Source: Patiria pectinifera | Lineage: Eukaryota; Echinodermata; Asteroidea; Valvatida; Asterinidae | NCBI GenBank assembly: GCA_029964075.1 | Contig: CM057135.1 | Span: 25,632,863-25,696,862, forward strand | Direction: 5' to 3' | DNA length: 64,000 nucleotides | Shown here: positions 24,801-36,800 of the stretch, piece after piece | Layout: every line of letters starts with the position of its first letter | How positions within the stretch are numbered: the stretch's first letter is position 1 | Translations under genes and position numbers: made by a program | Notes under the pieces: model-generated | Database searches by the model: none | What the model was told of the DNA's origin: nothing | What the model saw: the letters and a program-made list of their open reading frames with translations, nothing else

Positions 24801-27800
24801 GATATTTTGACAAAGTTTGGTTGAAATCGGTCAAAATATCTTCACCGACACCACAAAGTAACACTCATGTACATACCAGTAAAAACTAGCAATCGGAGAA
24901 AACGGCATCTAAAATTGAACGCCTTCTAGAACAACACTTTGCGTCAAAACTGCAGAGTATTTTCAGTTGGGTTTCTCGTTGTGGACACTTGATGTATTGA
25001 TCAGTGATGTAGTTCCTTGATGCTGGGCCTTGGCCTTAAGGCTGCCTTAAGGCTGGATTTTAGGGCCTTGGCCTTGGCCTCGAGGCTTGAGGGCAAAAGC
25101 CTTGGCCTTGGCCTTGGCCTTGAGGGTTCAGGGCCTTGCAATTTTGAGTCAAGGCTCTTCAAGGCCCATAGATTTTTGCATTTTCCAGATAAATCTGTTC
25201 GAAATTTTGCTGTTACCATTTTAATCGTATTACCATGGAGGAGGGAAGCACCCTATAGATTTGTGTGTTGGGCACACTTCCACTTGTATAGCATCACATT
25301 TTGTTACCATTGTAGTAGATTTGATGCAACAATATTCCGTACACTTGTGGGGCTAATGAGATGATCACTTTAATTGCATATAACTATGGAATAGATCTGA
25401 TTGGTTGTATATGTCTCCCTGATAAGTACTAAAGATTTGCATGTATCTGTTTTAGATAATGCTGATATTTCTGACCATGTTGGGCCAGCAAATAAAAATT
25501 TCCCAAATCAGTTTCTTGGATCCCCTCTTTGTTACACTTGGGAAAATTGTGTGTCAATATAGAAGTAAATCATTATTTTGTTTAGTTAAACCATATTGAA
25601 GACCTGAACTTATACTTTAATAGATACAGTGCAGTCATAAAACGGTGTAGGCCTATGCGAGCATGTTGATTGCAATTAAAGAAATGTTGTTCTTCGTAAC
25701 GAGCAATTCGTGATGATAAGGGTGGATCCAGGGGGGCCAAAAGGGGCCATGCCCCCCCAAAAACAAAACAACGAAACCATTTTTTTTTTAATGTGACGTC
25801 GTAATAAAGGCAGGCAATGAACCATACACCACCATCTTTTCCTCAAAAAATATCGGTTAAAATGGTCAGAAATTGACTCAAATCGCACCACAGAGCATCT
25901 CAAATCCAAAATTTCTTCGGGGCCCTTAAGCGAGCCCCGAAGCCCAAGCCGTAATTTTTTGACCTACTTTTTTGGGGGGGACCAAAATTTCTTTGCCCCC
26001 CCCCCACATTGTGTTCTGGATCCGCCCTTGCGTGATGATGTGTCACTCATGTGACTATAATTAGTTCTATATCAGTGGTCATTTCATAAAACAGGGCCTT
26101 GGCCTTGGCCTTGGCCTTGAGGGTTAAGCCTTGGCCTTGGCCTCGAGGCTTGAGGGTCAAAGCCTTGGCCTTGGCCTTGGCCTTGAGGGTCAAAGCCTTG
26201 GCCTTGAGGGTCAAAGCCTTTGCTCCAACACTGGTATTGATGTCATTAAATTTGCTGTTTTTGACCAGTTTGTGTATTAAAACAACAAGAAATAAGAGAA
26301 AAATGATGAGTGCTAGTTCGTGAAACCAAAAAAAGCTGCGAAACTGTAAATTTTCGTTTTCACGAGGTAGCACGCTTCAATGTATTACAACACTAGAAGA
26401 GTGTTACTTCGTGGAAACGGAGGTCAGCGTGCGCGCGCTCAAACAAGAAGAGTGTTACTTCGTGAAAACGTTTTTGCTCGCATTTGAGAAGAGTGCGCGC
26501 CATGCATTACAATGGTAAATGGAACTTGAGTGTTACTTCGTAAAAACGAAAATTGTCACTTTCGCGCAAAAGTTGCCATGGTAATTAGCGTAATTATTAA
26601 ATTAAAGCTTTGAAACTTTGTGCAATGGTAGGCCTTGATGAATAATGTTTAAACATGTAAAAAACTGAAAACCGAAAAAAATATGGTTTAACACGTGGAG
26701 TGTTACTTCGTGGTGTCGGTGAAAATATGTAGGAGCAATAGACAATGTAACTAACTAACTAACTAACTAACTAACGGAGAGACATGACGATTTGTTGAGC
26801 TGCTACCCACAGCTAAAACCAGTTATGAATGCGCCGGAAATATCGAAACACCAAAGGTGCATTGGCAAAGAAAAGTGCACTTAATATCATGAGTGGTGTT
26901 TATATTACGATTTCAGTAAGGATCCAGGCGCTTTAAACATACCCATGCTCACCGGGCCCATAATACATTCCTTAGACCATTTCTACCAAATGCCGTAATT
27001 TTGGTATGCAAGCTCGTTGCTGGCATGTTGTCTCCAGATCGCTTATTCAAACACAACCATCGCTACCCCCACAGGTACTGTGGAGAGACGCCTTAATAAA
27101 GGTAAAGTGTCTTGCCCATGGACACACCTGCCGCAACCCTACAGGCTGCTTCAAATCCCCAATCTGTTGAATTACCAATTAGGTTCACCTAAAGTTTAAT
27201 CAACACATGCACACCTCAGATGGTTGGACTTATATATGACTCCGCATTCACATGCTTACCTGGATGACCCCTCCCCCTGTACCCCCCTCGGTGTACGGCA
27301 GCAGTTCCTTGGGAAGACCCATCATGCGTCCCACCCAGTCAATCATAACCGTCTCCAACTCCGTCATTACGGGACTTGCGATCTACAAAGGGGGATTTAA
27401 ATCACATCAAAATAATAAGAGGTCCTCCAGATAACATTTCCATTCTGCCAAATTTAAGAGGCCGACAGTGGGTAGAGCCGTTGAAAATTGACTTTTAACC
27501 CTCACCACCCCAACTCCATCAGAATCCCCCCCACCATTTTGGTGGATTTTGGGGAGCTTGGTCCAGATCGAAGGCCTGGCATGACTAACTATTGATGGAG
27601 TATGGTGGACTTAATGGCCTGAAGCAGTCTGGTATTAATTTAATGAACTTTTTTTCTCATTGCTTTCATTTCTACTCGCAAGTTCCAAAAATAAAGAGTT
27701 TACCTCGCTTTCAATTGAATAATGGCCGACTGGTGAATAAAGTCCAGGCCCAGATTAAGTGGTTCGTAGGCCCTAGGCACCAGTCATGTGGTTGCGAAGG

Positions 27801-30800
27801 CAAAGCGTCAGTCGTTGTCGAGGAAGCTAATCCGATTACGTCCTAAGAGGCTGTAACACAGCATTGAAATTCGCGAGCCCCCAAAACATGGCCTCTTGAA
27901 CGTTGCGTTTCTCAGAAAATATGCTCGGTATGATTGAGATGTTACATTCTAATTGAAGAAGAAATTCTAAACTTCATGTCAGTGAAAAAAAATCGCCGTC
28001 ATCGATGCCGAAACGTCAATACTGGTTACTGTCAAAGCTGACCTTCAGGTCTGGAAGAAATCGTTCGAAAACTTCCCCAAATGTGTGTTGTTATCCCAAT
28101 TTATAGGAATTCATCCCAATTGTTATTTCACGAGTAGTTGAACACTTCAATTATCTAAGTATATTCCGAATATCAGCTTAATTTGTTGTTGCAGACGCTA
28201 ATGTTACAGCTTGAATCATCTCCATGGAAAATTTCGAAGAGGATCTAAACAATTATTTGCCCGACCCAACCCATGTGCATTGGCTTACCGATTTCGGCTA
28301 CGGCTTACCGATTTCGGCCAAGCAACACAATAACGTATGGTAGATTAGCATATTTATTAGCGTCACTCGCCCTGACATGGCGTGGGTCTCGGTAACGACC
28401 AATGGAAGCCGGCAAAAAGGGTGATATTTGTAAATTAACAACTCGTGAAGGAGGCTTTTATCCTATTGTTTACTGCACACCGTAATGGATATGAACCTCG
28501 TTAAATTATAGAGGAAATAAATTCTGAAAGTTGCATGAAGATACGGTCTTCCAAACGGGAAAAATTTATTTTCGAAGATTTCGCCCGCCAACGTGAACAT
28601 GTCTGTGCACAAGTAGTTTCATTCAATATATAGTGTTACGTAACCTTTAGAAATCGCCCTTCGCAACCATATGGCTGAGCACCATTGTTCCGTAGGCCCC
28701 ACTTCGCCCTAGGCACCGGCACCAATTTCGTGTTGATGCTATCAATGTACAATAGTCAGGTGGCATATGGTCGGAATCGTGACCGACTGGTCCAAAGCAC
28801 CAAACTTGGCAGATAGATTCTTATAGCCCTAGAGAAGATATTTAGAAGGGGTGACACCTGAAATTCTTTTGGGAAGGGTGCCTTATTTGCATAAATCGTT
28901 AATCCCTGTCGTGTAATATATTTATTCCCATATCTGGGTATATTTTTATTTTTTTATTTTTTTGAAAAGTGTATTTTGGTGATTCTACTTGCATATTCTT
29001 ACTTCAATAACATTTTGTAAAACATATAAGTGACTGAATAATTAGGAGGACATAGTAAAGAACCAAAATTGCTACTATTTTACCCTAAAGTTACGCGCAT
29101 TTACCTTTTCCTCAGATATCATCAACTTGTCTCGCCAAACGTGGGTATTGATGAGCTTCAAATTCACAAAGTTACTTACTGGCATAGTTACCCTAACAAA
29201 AATAAGTGGAAAATCAAGTGAAAATTGATAACATCTTGATGTTTAGCCCAAAAGACCAAAAAAAGGAGAGAAAATGTGGTGTCCGTAAATTGGGCTAGTA
29301 CGGGAAGGGTATTAAACGTGGGGACTTGAACAAGTTCAACGAAATCCCCCTCATAAGAGATTATTGTTGTTTACAATAATTTTGTCTACGCAACGTTTTC
29401 TCAACAATAATTTTGGGAATTTCCTTGAACTTGCTCCAGTGTTCCATGTTAGGCAACCCTTCACCTACTTGTTAGCCTAATTTATGGACACCTCGTTTTT
29501 CCCCAGTTTTTGTTTTCTGGGCTTAATATCACAATGTAATCATTGTTCACATGATTTTGCATAATGTTTTTATAGGGTAACTGTACCAGTAAGCTACTTG
29601 GTGAATTTGAAGTTCATCAATGCTGATGGTTGGCAAGACTAATAATGATGATATCTGGAGACAAGGTAAATGCGCGCAATTTTAGGGCATAATAGTAGCT
29701 ATTTTTGGATCGTTACAATGTCCTCATAATTATTCAGTCACTTATATGCTTTGGAAAATGTTATTTAAGTAAAGATATGTAAGTAGAATCCTCAAAATAC
29801 ACTTTTCAAAAAAATAAAAATATATAAATATACCCAAATATGGGAATAAATTTATTACACGACAGGGATTAACGATTTATGCAAATTAGGCACCCTTCCC
29901 AAAAGAATTTCAGGTGTCACCCCTTCTAAATATCTTCTCTAGGTCTATAAGAATCTATCTGCCAAGTTTGGTGCTTTGGACCAGTCGGTCACGATCTTGA
30001 CGAAAATTAGATCTAAGCCACCTGACTACAAAGCACGGTACAAATCAAGCCAGGCCAAACTGGTACAAGTCCTAGCTCTAAAAGCCTGTTGGCACCAAGG
30101 GCGTCAATCACTTCTCAAAAGTGGGGGTGGTACAGTGTATCTTGAACAGAACTAATGCGAGCGCAAAGCCTAAACGGCGTTGGGTTCGGGGCCCGCTTGA
30201 TTAAGTGCCCCGAAAATTTGTTGGATTCTAGAGGCTCTGTGGTGCGATCTGAGGCAATTCTGATCAATTTATAACCATTTTTTTTTGGGGGGGAGATCAT
30301 CATTTAAACATCGTTTTCGAGTTTGGAGTCATTGAATAAGCTTTTCTGAGCTATAGAATCAAAATGTAGGATACATTTTTTTTATTCGGGAACGAAAAAA
30401 GTTGGGAGGGTGGGGGAAAGAAATGTTCCCCCTTCAGAACGACAGACTTCAAACGTAAATTGTATACATAGGGCCTGCATGTATGATTTTTATGTAAATG
30501 GGTGTGGGTAATAATCTATTACTTCGTTTTGTACGAATAAAAAGGAGTAAATGCTTCAGATTTCAAATATGCACTTGTCATTTACAAGGCTGGGTTGGGG
30601 CAACCTTGAAATTACAAAGCAAAATAATTCTGCGCAAAAATTACTGCATTTTTTAAAGTTCATAAAGTACAAATGATACCATGATCGTATGAAAAAAAAT
30701 TGGTATATGCTTTTAGGCCAAAAAAAAAAATAAGTCGGTCTCTGGTCAGCGCGCGCGTCGATTTTAAGCATGCGCGTCGATCTTTTTTTTTTCCAAAATG

Positions 30801-33800
30801 TTCTGCGGTAGCTCCAACAGCGCCCTCTATTTCCGCGCCTCCTCAATTTTTTTTACCAAAGAGCACCAAGGAATGGGAAATTGCACCAAGGCAAATGATC
30901 GAAAGCACCAAGGCAAATTATTGAGGCCACCAATGTACATGAGGACACCAAAAAAAGCAAAATAGTACCCACCTTGTCTGTACAATCCAAGCTGAAGAAA
31001 AAAAAAAAGGAAAAAAAAAAAAAAAGCCGCGTGGCCGCGTCAATGCCGGAACTTTGGTCTGACCAGAGACCGAATATTTTTTTTGGCCTTACTGCCACTT
31101 TTGAAGCATTTACTCGCATCTGTATGAATGAAAATTAAGCCAAACACTTTAACTAAAAACCATTTGCTAAAATCTGAAAATAATTACTTTTTACCTTTAA
31201 GCTTTTGCTACACTATAAGCGTGTCTTCGTTTCTTATGAATAAAAAGGAGTAAATGCTTCAGATTTCAAATATTTACTTGTCATATTTCAAGGTTGGGTT
31301 GGAGCTACCTTGAAAATATAAAAGCACATAATTCTGCGCATAAATTACTGCATTTAGTTATGTTAATCTCGAAAAAAAACTACAAATAATACCATACGGT
31401 AGTTCGTATGAATAAAAACTGGTAGTTGCATTACCCCCGTCTCATCATCATTATTCTCTGTGGTCCGTCATGGGGGACCTTACGATTTGTTGCAGACTGC
31501 CACAGCTGTATGAATAAAAATTAATCAAAGGCTCTTACTAAAAACCATTTGCTCTTGAGTAAATGGCCTGCAAAATGTAAAGTTTTACACGTTTACAAGT
31601 TTGCAGAAAATAAAACTATCGTAACCAAAACGGAAAGCGGCACCGGGGGGGAGGGGGGTCACGTGCTGGAGGACAGATGCAAAAAGCGCGCCAAACGTGA
31701 CGGACGCAATGCTGTTTACGCGCACAATGCGCTGTGCATCGGCACCCATGGTCTACATGTGGATTGGGTTTTCAGTCCCTACCTGATTCCGTGGGTTTGC
31801 TACACTATTAGCGTTTACTTCGTTTCTTATGAATAAAAAGGAGTAAATGCTTCAGATTTGAAATATTTACTTGTCATATTTCAAGGTTGGGTTGGAGCTA
31901 CCTTGAAAATATAAAAGCACATAATTCTGCGCATAAATTACTGCATTTAGTTATGTTAATCTCGAAAAAAGTACAAATAATACCATACAGTAGTTCGTAT
32001 GAATAAAAACTGGCATTTGCATTACCCCCGTCTCATCATCATTATTCTCTGTGGTCCGTCATGGGGGACCGTACGATTTGTTGCAGACTGCCACAGCTGT
32101 ATGAATAAAAATTAATCAAAGGCTCTTACTAAAAACCATTTGCTCTTGAGTAAATGGCCGGCAAAATGTAAAGTTTTACACGTTTACAAGTTTGCAGAAA
32201 ATAAAACTATCGTAACCAAAACGGAAAGCGGCACCGGGGGGGAGGGGGGGTCACGTGCTGGAGGACAGATGCAAAAAGCGCGCCAAACGTGACGGACGCA
32301 ATGCTGTTTACGCGCACAATGCGCTGTGCATCGGCACCCATGGTCTACATGTGGATTGGGTTTTCAGTCCCTACCTGATTCCGTGGGTTTGCTACACTAT
32401 AAGCGTTTACTTCGTTTCTTATGAATAAAAAGGAATAAATGCTTCAGATTTCAAATATTTACTTGTCATATTTCAAGGTTGGGTTGGAGCTACCTTGAAA
32501 ATATAAAAGCACATAATTCTGCGCATAAATTACTGCATTTAGTTATGTTAATCTCGAAAAAAGTACAAATAATACCATACGGTAGTTCGTATGAATAAAA
32601 ACTGGCATTTGCATTACCCCCGTCTCATCATCATTATTCTCTGTGGTCCGTCATGGGGGACCGTACGATTTGTTGCAGACTGCCACAGCTGTATGAATAA
32701 AAATTAATCAAAGGCTCTTACTAAAAACCATTTGCTCTTGAGTAAATGGCCTGCAAAATGTAAAGTTTTACACGTTTATAAGTTTGCAGAAAATAAAACT
32801 ATCGTAACCAAAACGGAAAGCGGCACCGGGGGGGGGGGGGGGGTCACGTGCTGGAGGACAGATGCAAAACGCGCCAAACGTGACGGACGCAATGCTGTTT
32901 ACGCGCACAATGCGCTGTGCATCAGCACCCATGGTCTACATGTGGATTGGGTTTTCAGTCCCTACCTGATTCCGTGGGTTTGCTACACTATTAGCGTTTA
33001 CTTCGTTTCTTATGAATAAAAAGGAGTAAATGCTTCAGATTTCAAATATTTACTTGTCATATTTCAAAGTTGGGTTGGAGCTACCTTGAAAATATAAAAG
33101 CACATAATTCTGCGCATAAATTACTGCATTTAGTTATGTTAATCTCGAAAAAAGTACAAATAATACCATACGGTAGTTCGTATGAATAAAAACTGGCATT
33201 TGCATTACCCCCGTCTCATCATCATTATTCTCTGTGGTCCGTCATGGGGGACCGTACGATTTGTTGCAGACTGCCACAGCTGTGTGAATACAAATAAATC
33301 AAAGGCTCTTACTAAACACCATTTTCTCTTGAGTAAATGGCCTGCAAAATGTAAAGCTTTACACGTTTATAAGTTTGCAGAAAATAAAACTATCGTAACC
33401 GAAACGGAAAGGGGCATGGGGGGGGGGGGGTTCACGTGCTGGAGGACAGATGCAAAAAAAGCGCGCCAAACGTGACGAACGCAATGCTGTCTACGCGCAC
33501 ATTGCGCCGTGCATCGGCACCCATGGTCTACATGTGGATTGTGTTTTCAGTCCCTGCCTGATTCCTCGGGTTTGCTACACTACATGTATAGGCGTTTACT
33601 TTGTTTCTTATCAATAAAAAGGAGTAAATGCTTCAGATTTCAAATATTTACTTGTCATATTTCAAGGTTGGGTTGGGGCTACCTTGAAAATATAAAAGCA
33701 CATAATTCTGCGCAAACTGCATTATTAATGTTAATCGCGAAAACAGTACAAATAATACCGTAGGGTAGTTCGTATGAATAAAAACTGGCATTTGCGTTTC

Positions 33801-36800
33801 TCCCATCTGTATGAATGAAAATCTACAAAGGCTTTTACTGAAAATCATTTGCTATTCCCACGGACTATTCTTCTGGGGTTTTCCTCCCACCTCTGGTCTT
33901 CTTCATATTGCGAGCAATGTAGGAAGTGTGATTGTTTTGCGTTTAATCTCGAAGCGTAGCATCTAGTAAGTTTTGTTTTAAATTGTCCACAAGAAAAATA
34001 AAAATTCCAACTTAACATGGACTTCCCCAGTCCTGCAATAGGTTTTCTACTATGTTTTAGCACTGCTTTCATTTAAAAATACAAGCAGTGCTTAAAAAGG
34101 ACGAAATGATGCAACCTGACGCCACTGGCGCAGTTGTGTACAAAATTTTAACATGCTTAAATTAATAAAGACAATGAAAGATGGAAATATTTCTCAGTGC
34201 CAGATTCATGTCTTATCATTTATGCAATGAATGACCTTCATTGAGATATATATAAAATAAAAAAGTGGCGTCAGGTTACAACATTCTTTCTGATTACTTG
34301 GATACTAATACAAACAACCTGCATCAGTTATACTATACCTTGTCACTTGTCGTATGGCTGGAAGTAGCTGTATCAGTATCACTTGCTGTGGAACTTGTCG
34401 ATAGATTGACAGCAGCATTATCGTTGTCGTCGTCATCCACATCATCACCAACACCTTCACTTGGCATGTCTTCGTCATCATCATCATCAGGTAGTGGTAT
34501 ATCATCATGGCCAAGATGAGAACCTGCTTCGTCTTCATCTTGTTCGTGTTGTTGGGCCGGTGTCAATGCAGTTGCCGTATCGAACAAGATTGCCGGCTCA
34601 ATGGAGTGCCGGCAACCTAAAACGGCATCTAGCTCCTCGTAAAAGGGGCACTCCTTTCTTTTGCCCCCAGTTTGGTTTCTATTGTGATCTTTTACCTTCT
34701 TGTACTCTTTTTTCAAGGCCTTCAGTTTCTCTCTGCATTGGGCAGGGGTCCGTTCATAACCGGCACCACGTAAGCAGTCTGACAATTTCGTAAACACTTT
34801 TCCGTTTCTCGTTGTTCCATCAAGTTGTTTTTGTATCTCGTTGTCTCCCCAAACTGCGACCAGTTTTGAAATCTCGTCCTCAGACCATCTTTCACTTTTA
34901 GGTTTACCATCACTTTTAGTTTTACCCATTGTACGAAATGTTAAAAATGTATCCTGAACGAAAGCGGAGTCGAAGGAAGCTTGGAAGTGAATGACACGAC
35001 GCGTGGGCACGCGCTGGGCTGGTACATGTGGGCCACGCATCATGCGGATGAGAAAATAGAAGACTGGTACCTGACCACTTGGGACATTATAAATAGACGT
35101 ATACGAGTAGGAAGCCAAACACAGTCTTGTTCACCACACTTCTTTTATAAAATATTAAAACCATTCATTATGCTCATATTCTTTAAAATTAAATCATTTG
35201 TATAATTTTTAAACATTATTATTTGTCTTTTGTACTTAACTGTAAACATATTTACGAAAACTTTGTAAGGTACTGCCTGACACAATACTAAGTTATCGCG
35301 CGAATTATTTGGCGCGCTATCTGTGACCCTGTGACCTTTTGAGATTACGTCTCGACAGCTAGCCGGGGCGAAAAAAGGTGGGGTAAGTTCAAACCCGCCG
35401 ACGTTCACACTAGTTGCTTTTCCCCGGGAAATACGCAAAACCCCGGGGATTTCTCCTTTAACCCTACTCCCGAGCAGGGGTAAAAAATTCCCGGGGAAAA
35501 GCTTTTCCCCGGGAATTCCCCGGGTTTTTTTTTGTAGTGTGAACAGACCGACCGAAATGCCCCGGCAATTTCCCGGGGAATTGCCGGGGAATTCGTCTAG
35601 TGTGAAAGCCCCTTAAAACTGTAATTTCTTCTCATTGTCTTCTCTCTACGGGTTTTTTTCGGGGTTTGCGAGCTACAGTGCCTGGGGCATGCACTTTTGA
35701 GGCATCCTTGGTTTCATTACCAGAAAAAAATATACATTTATCGTTTACTTCGTTTCGTATGAATAAAAAGGAGTAAATGCTTTAGATTTCAAATATGCAC
35801 TTGTCATTCACAAGGCTGGGTTGGGGCAACCTTGAAATTATAAAGCAAATAATTCTGCACAAAAACTACAACATTTATAATGTGTAAATCGCGAAAAATT
35901 TATATTAACAAAGTTCATTAATGATACCATGTTCGTAGGAATAAAACATGGCATTTGCTTTTACTTCCAATTTTGAAGCATTTACTCGCATCTGCATGAA
36001 TGAAAATTAAGCAAACACTTTTACTAAAAACCATTTGCTAAATCTGAAAATAATTAGTTTTTTTCCTTTTAGCTTTTGCTACACTATAGGCGTTTACTTC
36101 GTTTCATATGAATAAAAAGGAGTAAATGCTTCAGATTTCAAATATTTACTTGTCATATTTCTGAAGTCCTTTATCTACAGAACTGCGATTGACTTTATAC
36201 TCGACACACACTTAGACCAGCATCTAAAGATGTGTGCCAAACATTGACGTCACGATGACGTCATCACGTGACCCAGAACGTCACAATATAGGTGCATATT
36301 TTGAAGGCCTATATCTCCATAACTACAGGTCCGATTAGGTTGAAACTTGGTAGGTACCTTGACCGGAATGTGTTATAAATGAAAATTGAATTAACGGCAC
36401 GACGACGTCATCACGTGACATGTGACGTCATATTAAAAATGCAAATTTCGAAAGCCTATATCATTCTACAGAACTACAGGTCTGAATGGGTTGAAACTTG
36501 CTATGTACCTAAACTGGGATGTGTTATAGATGAACATTTAAGTGACGTCACGATGACGTGACATGTGACGGCATATTAAATGTGCATATTTTGAAGGCCT
36601 ACGTCTCTATAACTACAGGTCTGATTGGGTTGAAACTTGGTACGTACCTATAGACCAGGATGTGTTACAGATGAAAATTGAAGTGACGTCACGATGACGT
36701 CATCACGTGACATGTGACGTCATATTAAATGTGCATATTTTGAATGCCAATATCTACAGAACTGTATTGATTCTGATCACTTTACCGCACATGTTGTCCT

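Noticed and set aside
31549..33019. Repeated 95-residue frame ([14 protein letters not shown]..) in the tandem array.
   Set aside because: Each copy depends on the length of a G-run, half the units lack it, and it belongs to a 592-bp satellite unit.
34461..34793. Plus-strand frame across the Myb-like gene.
   Set aside because: It reads the complement of the Asp-rich codons and lacks domain features.
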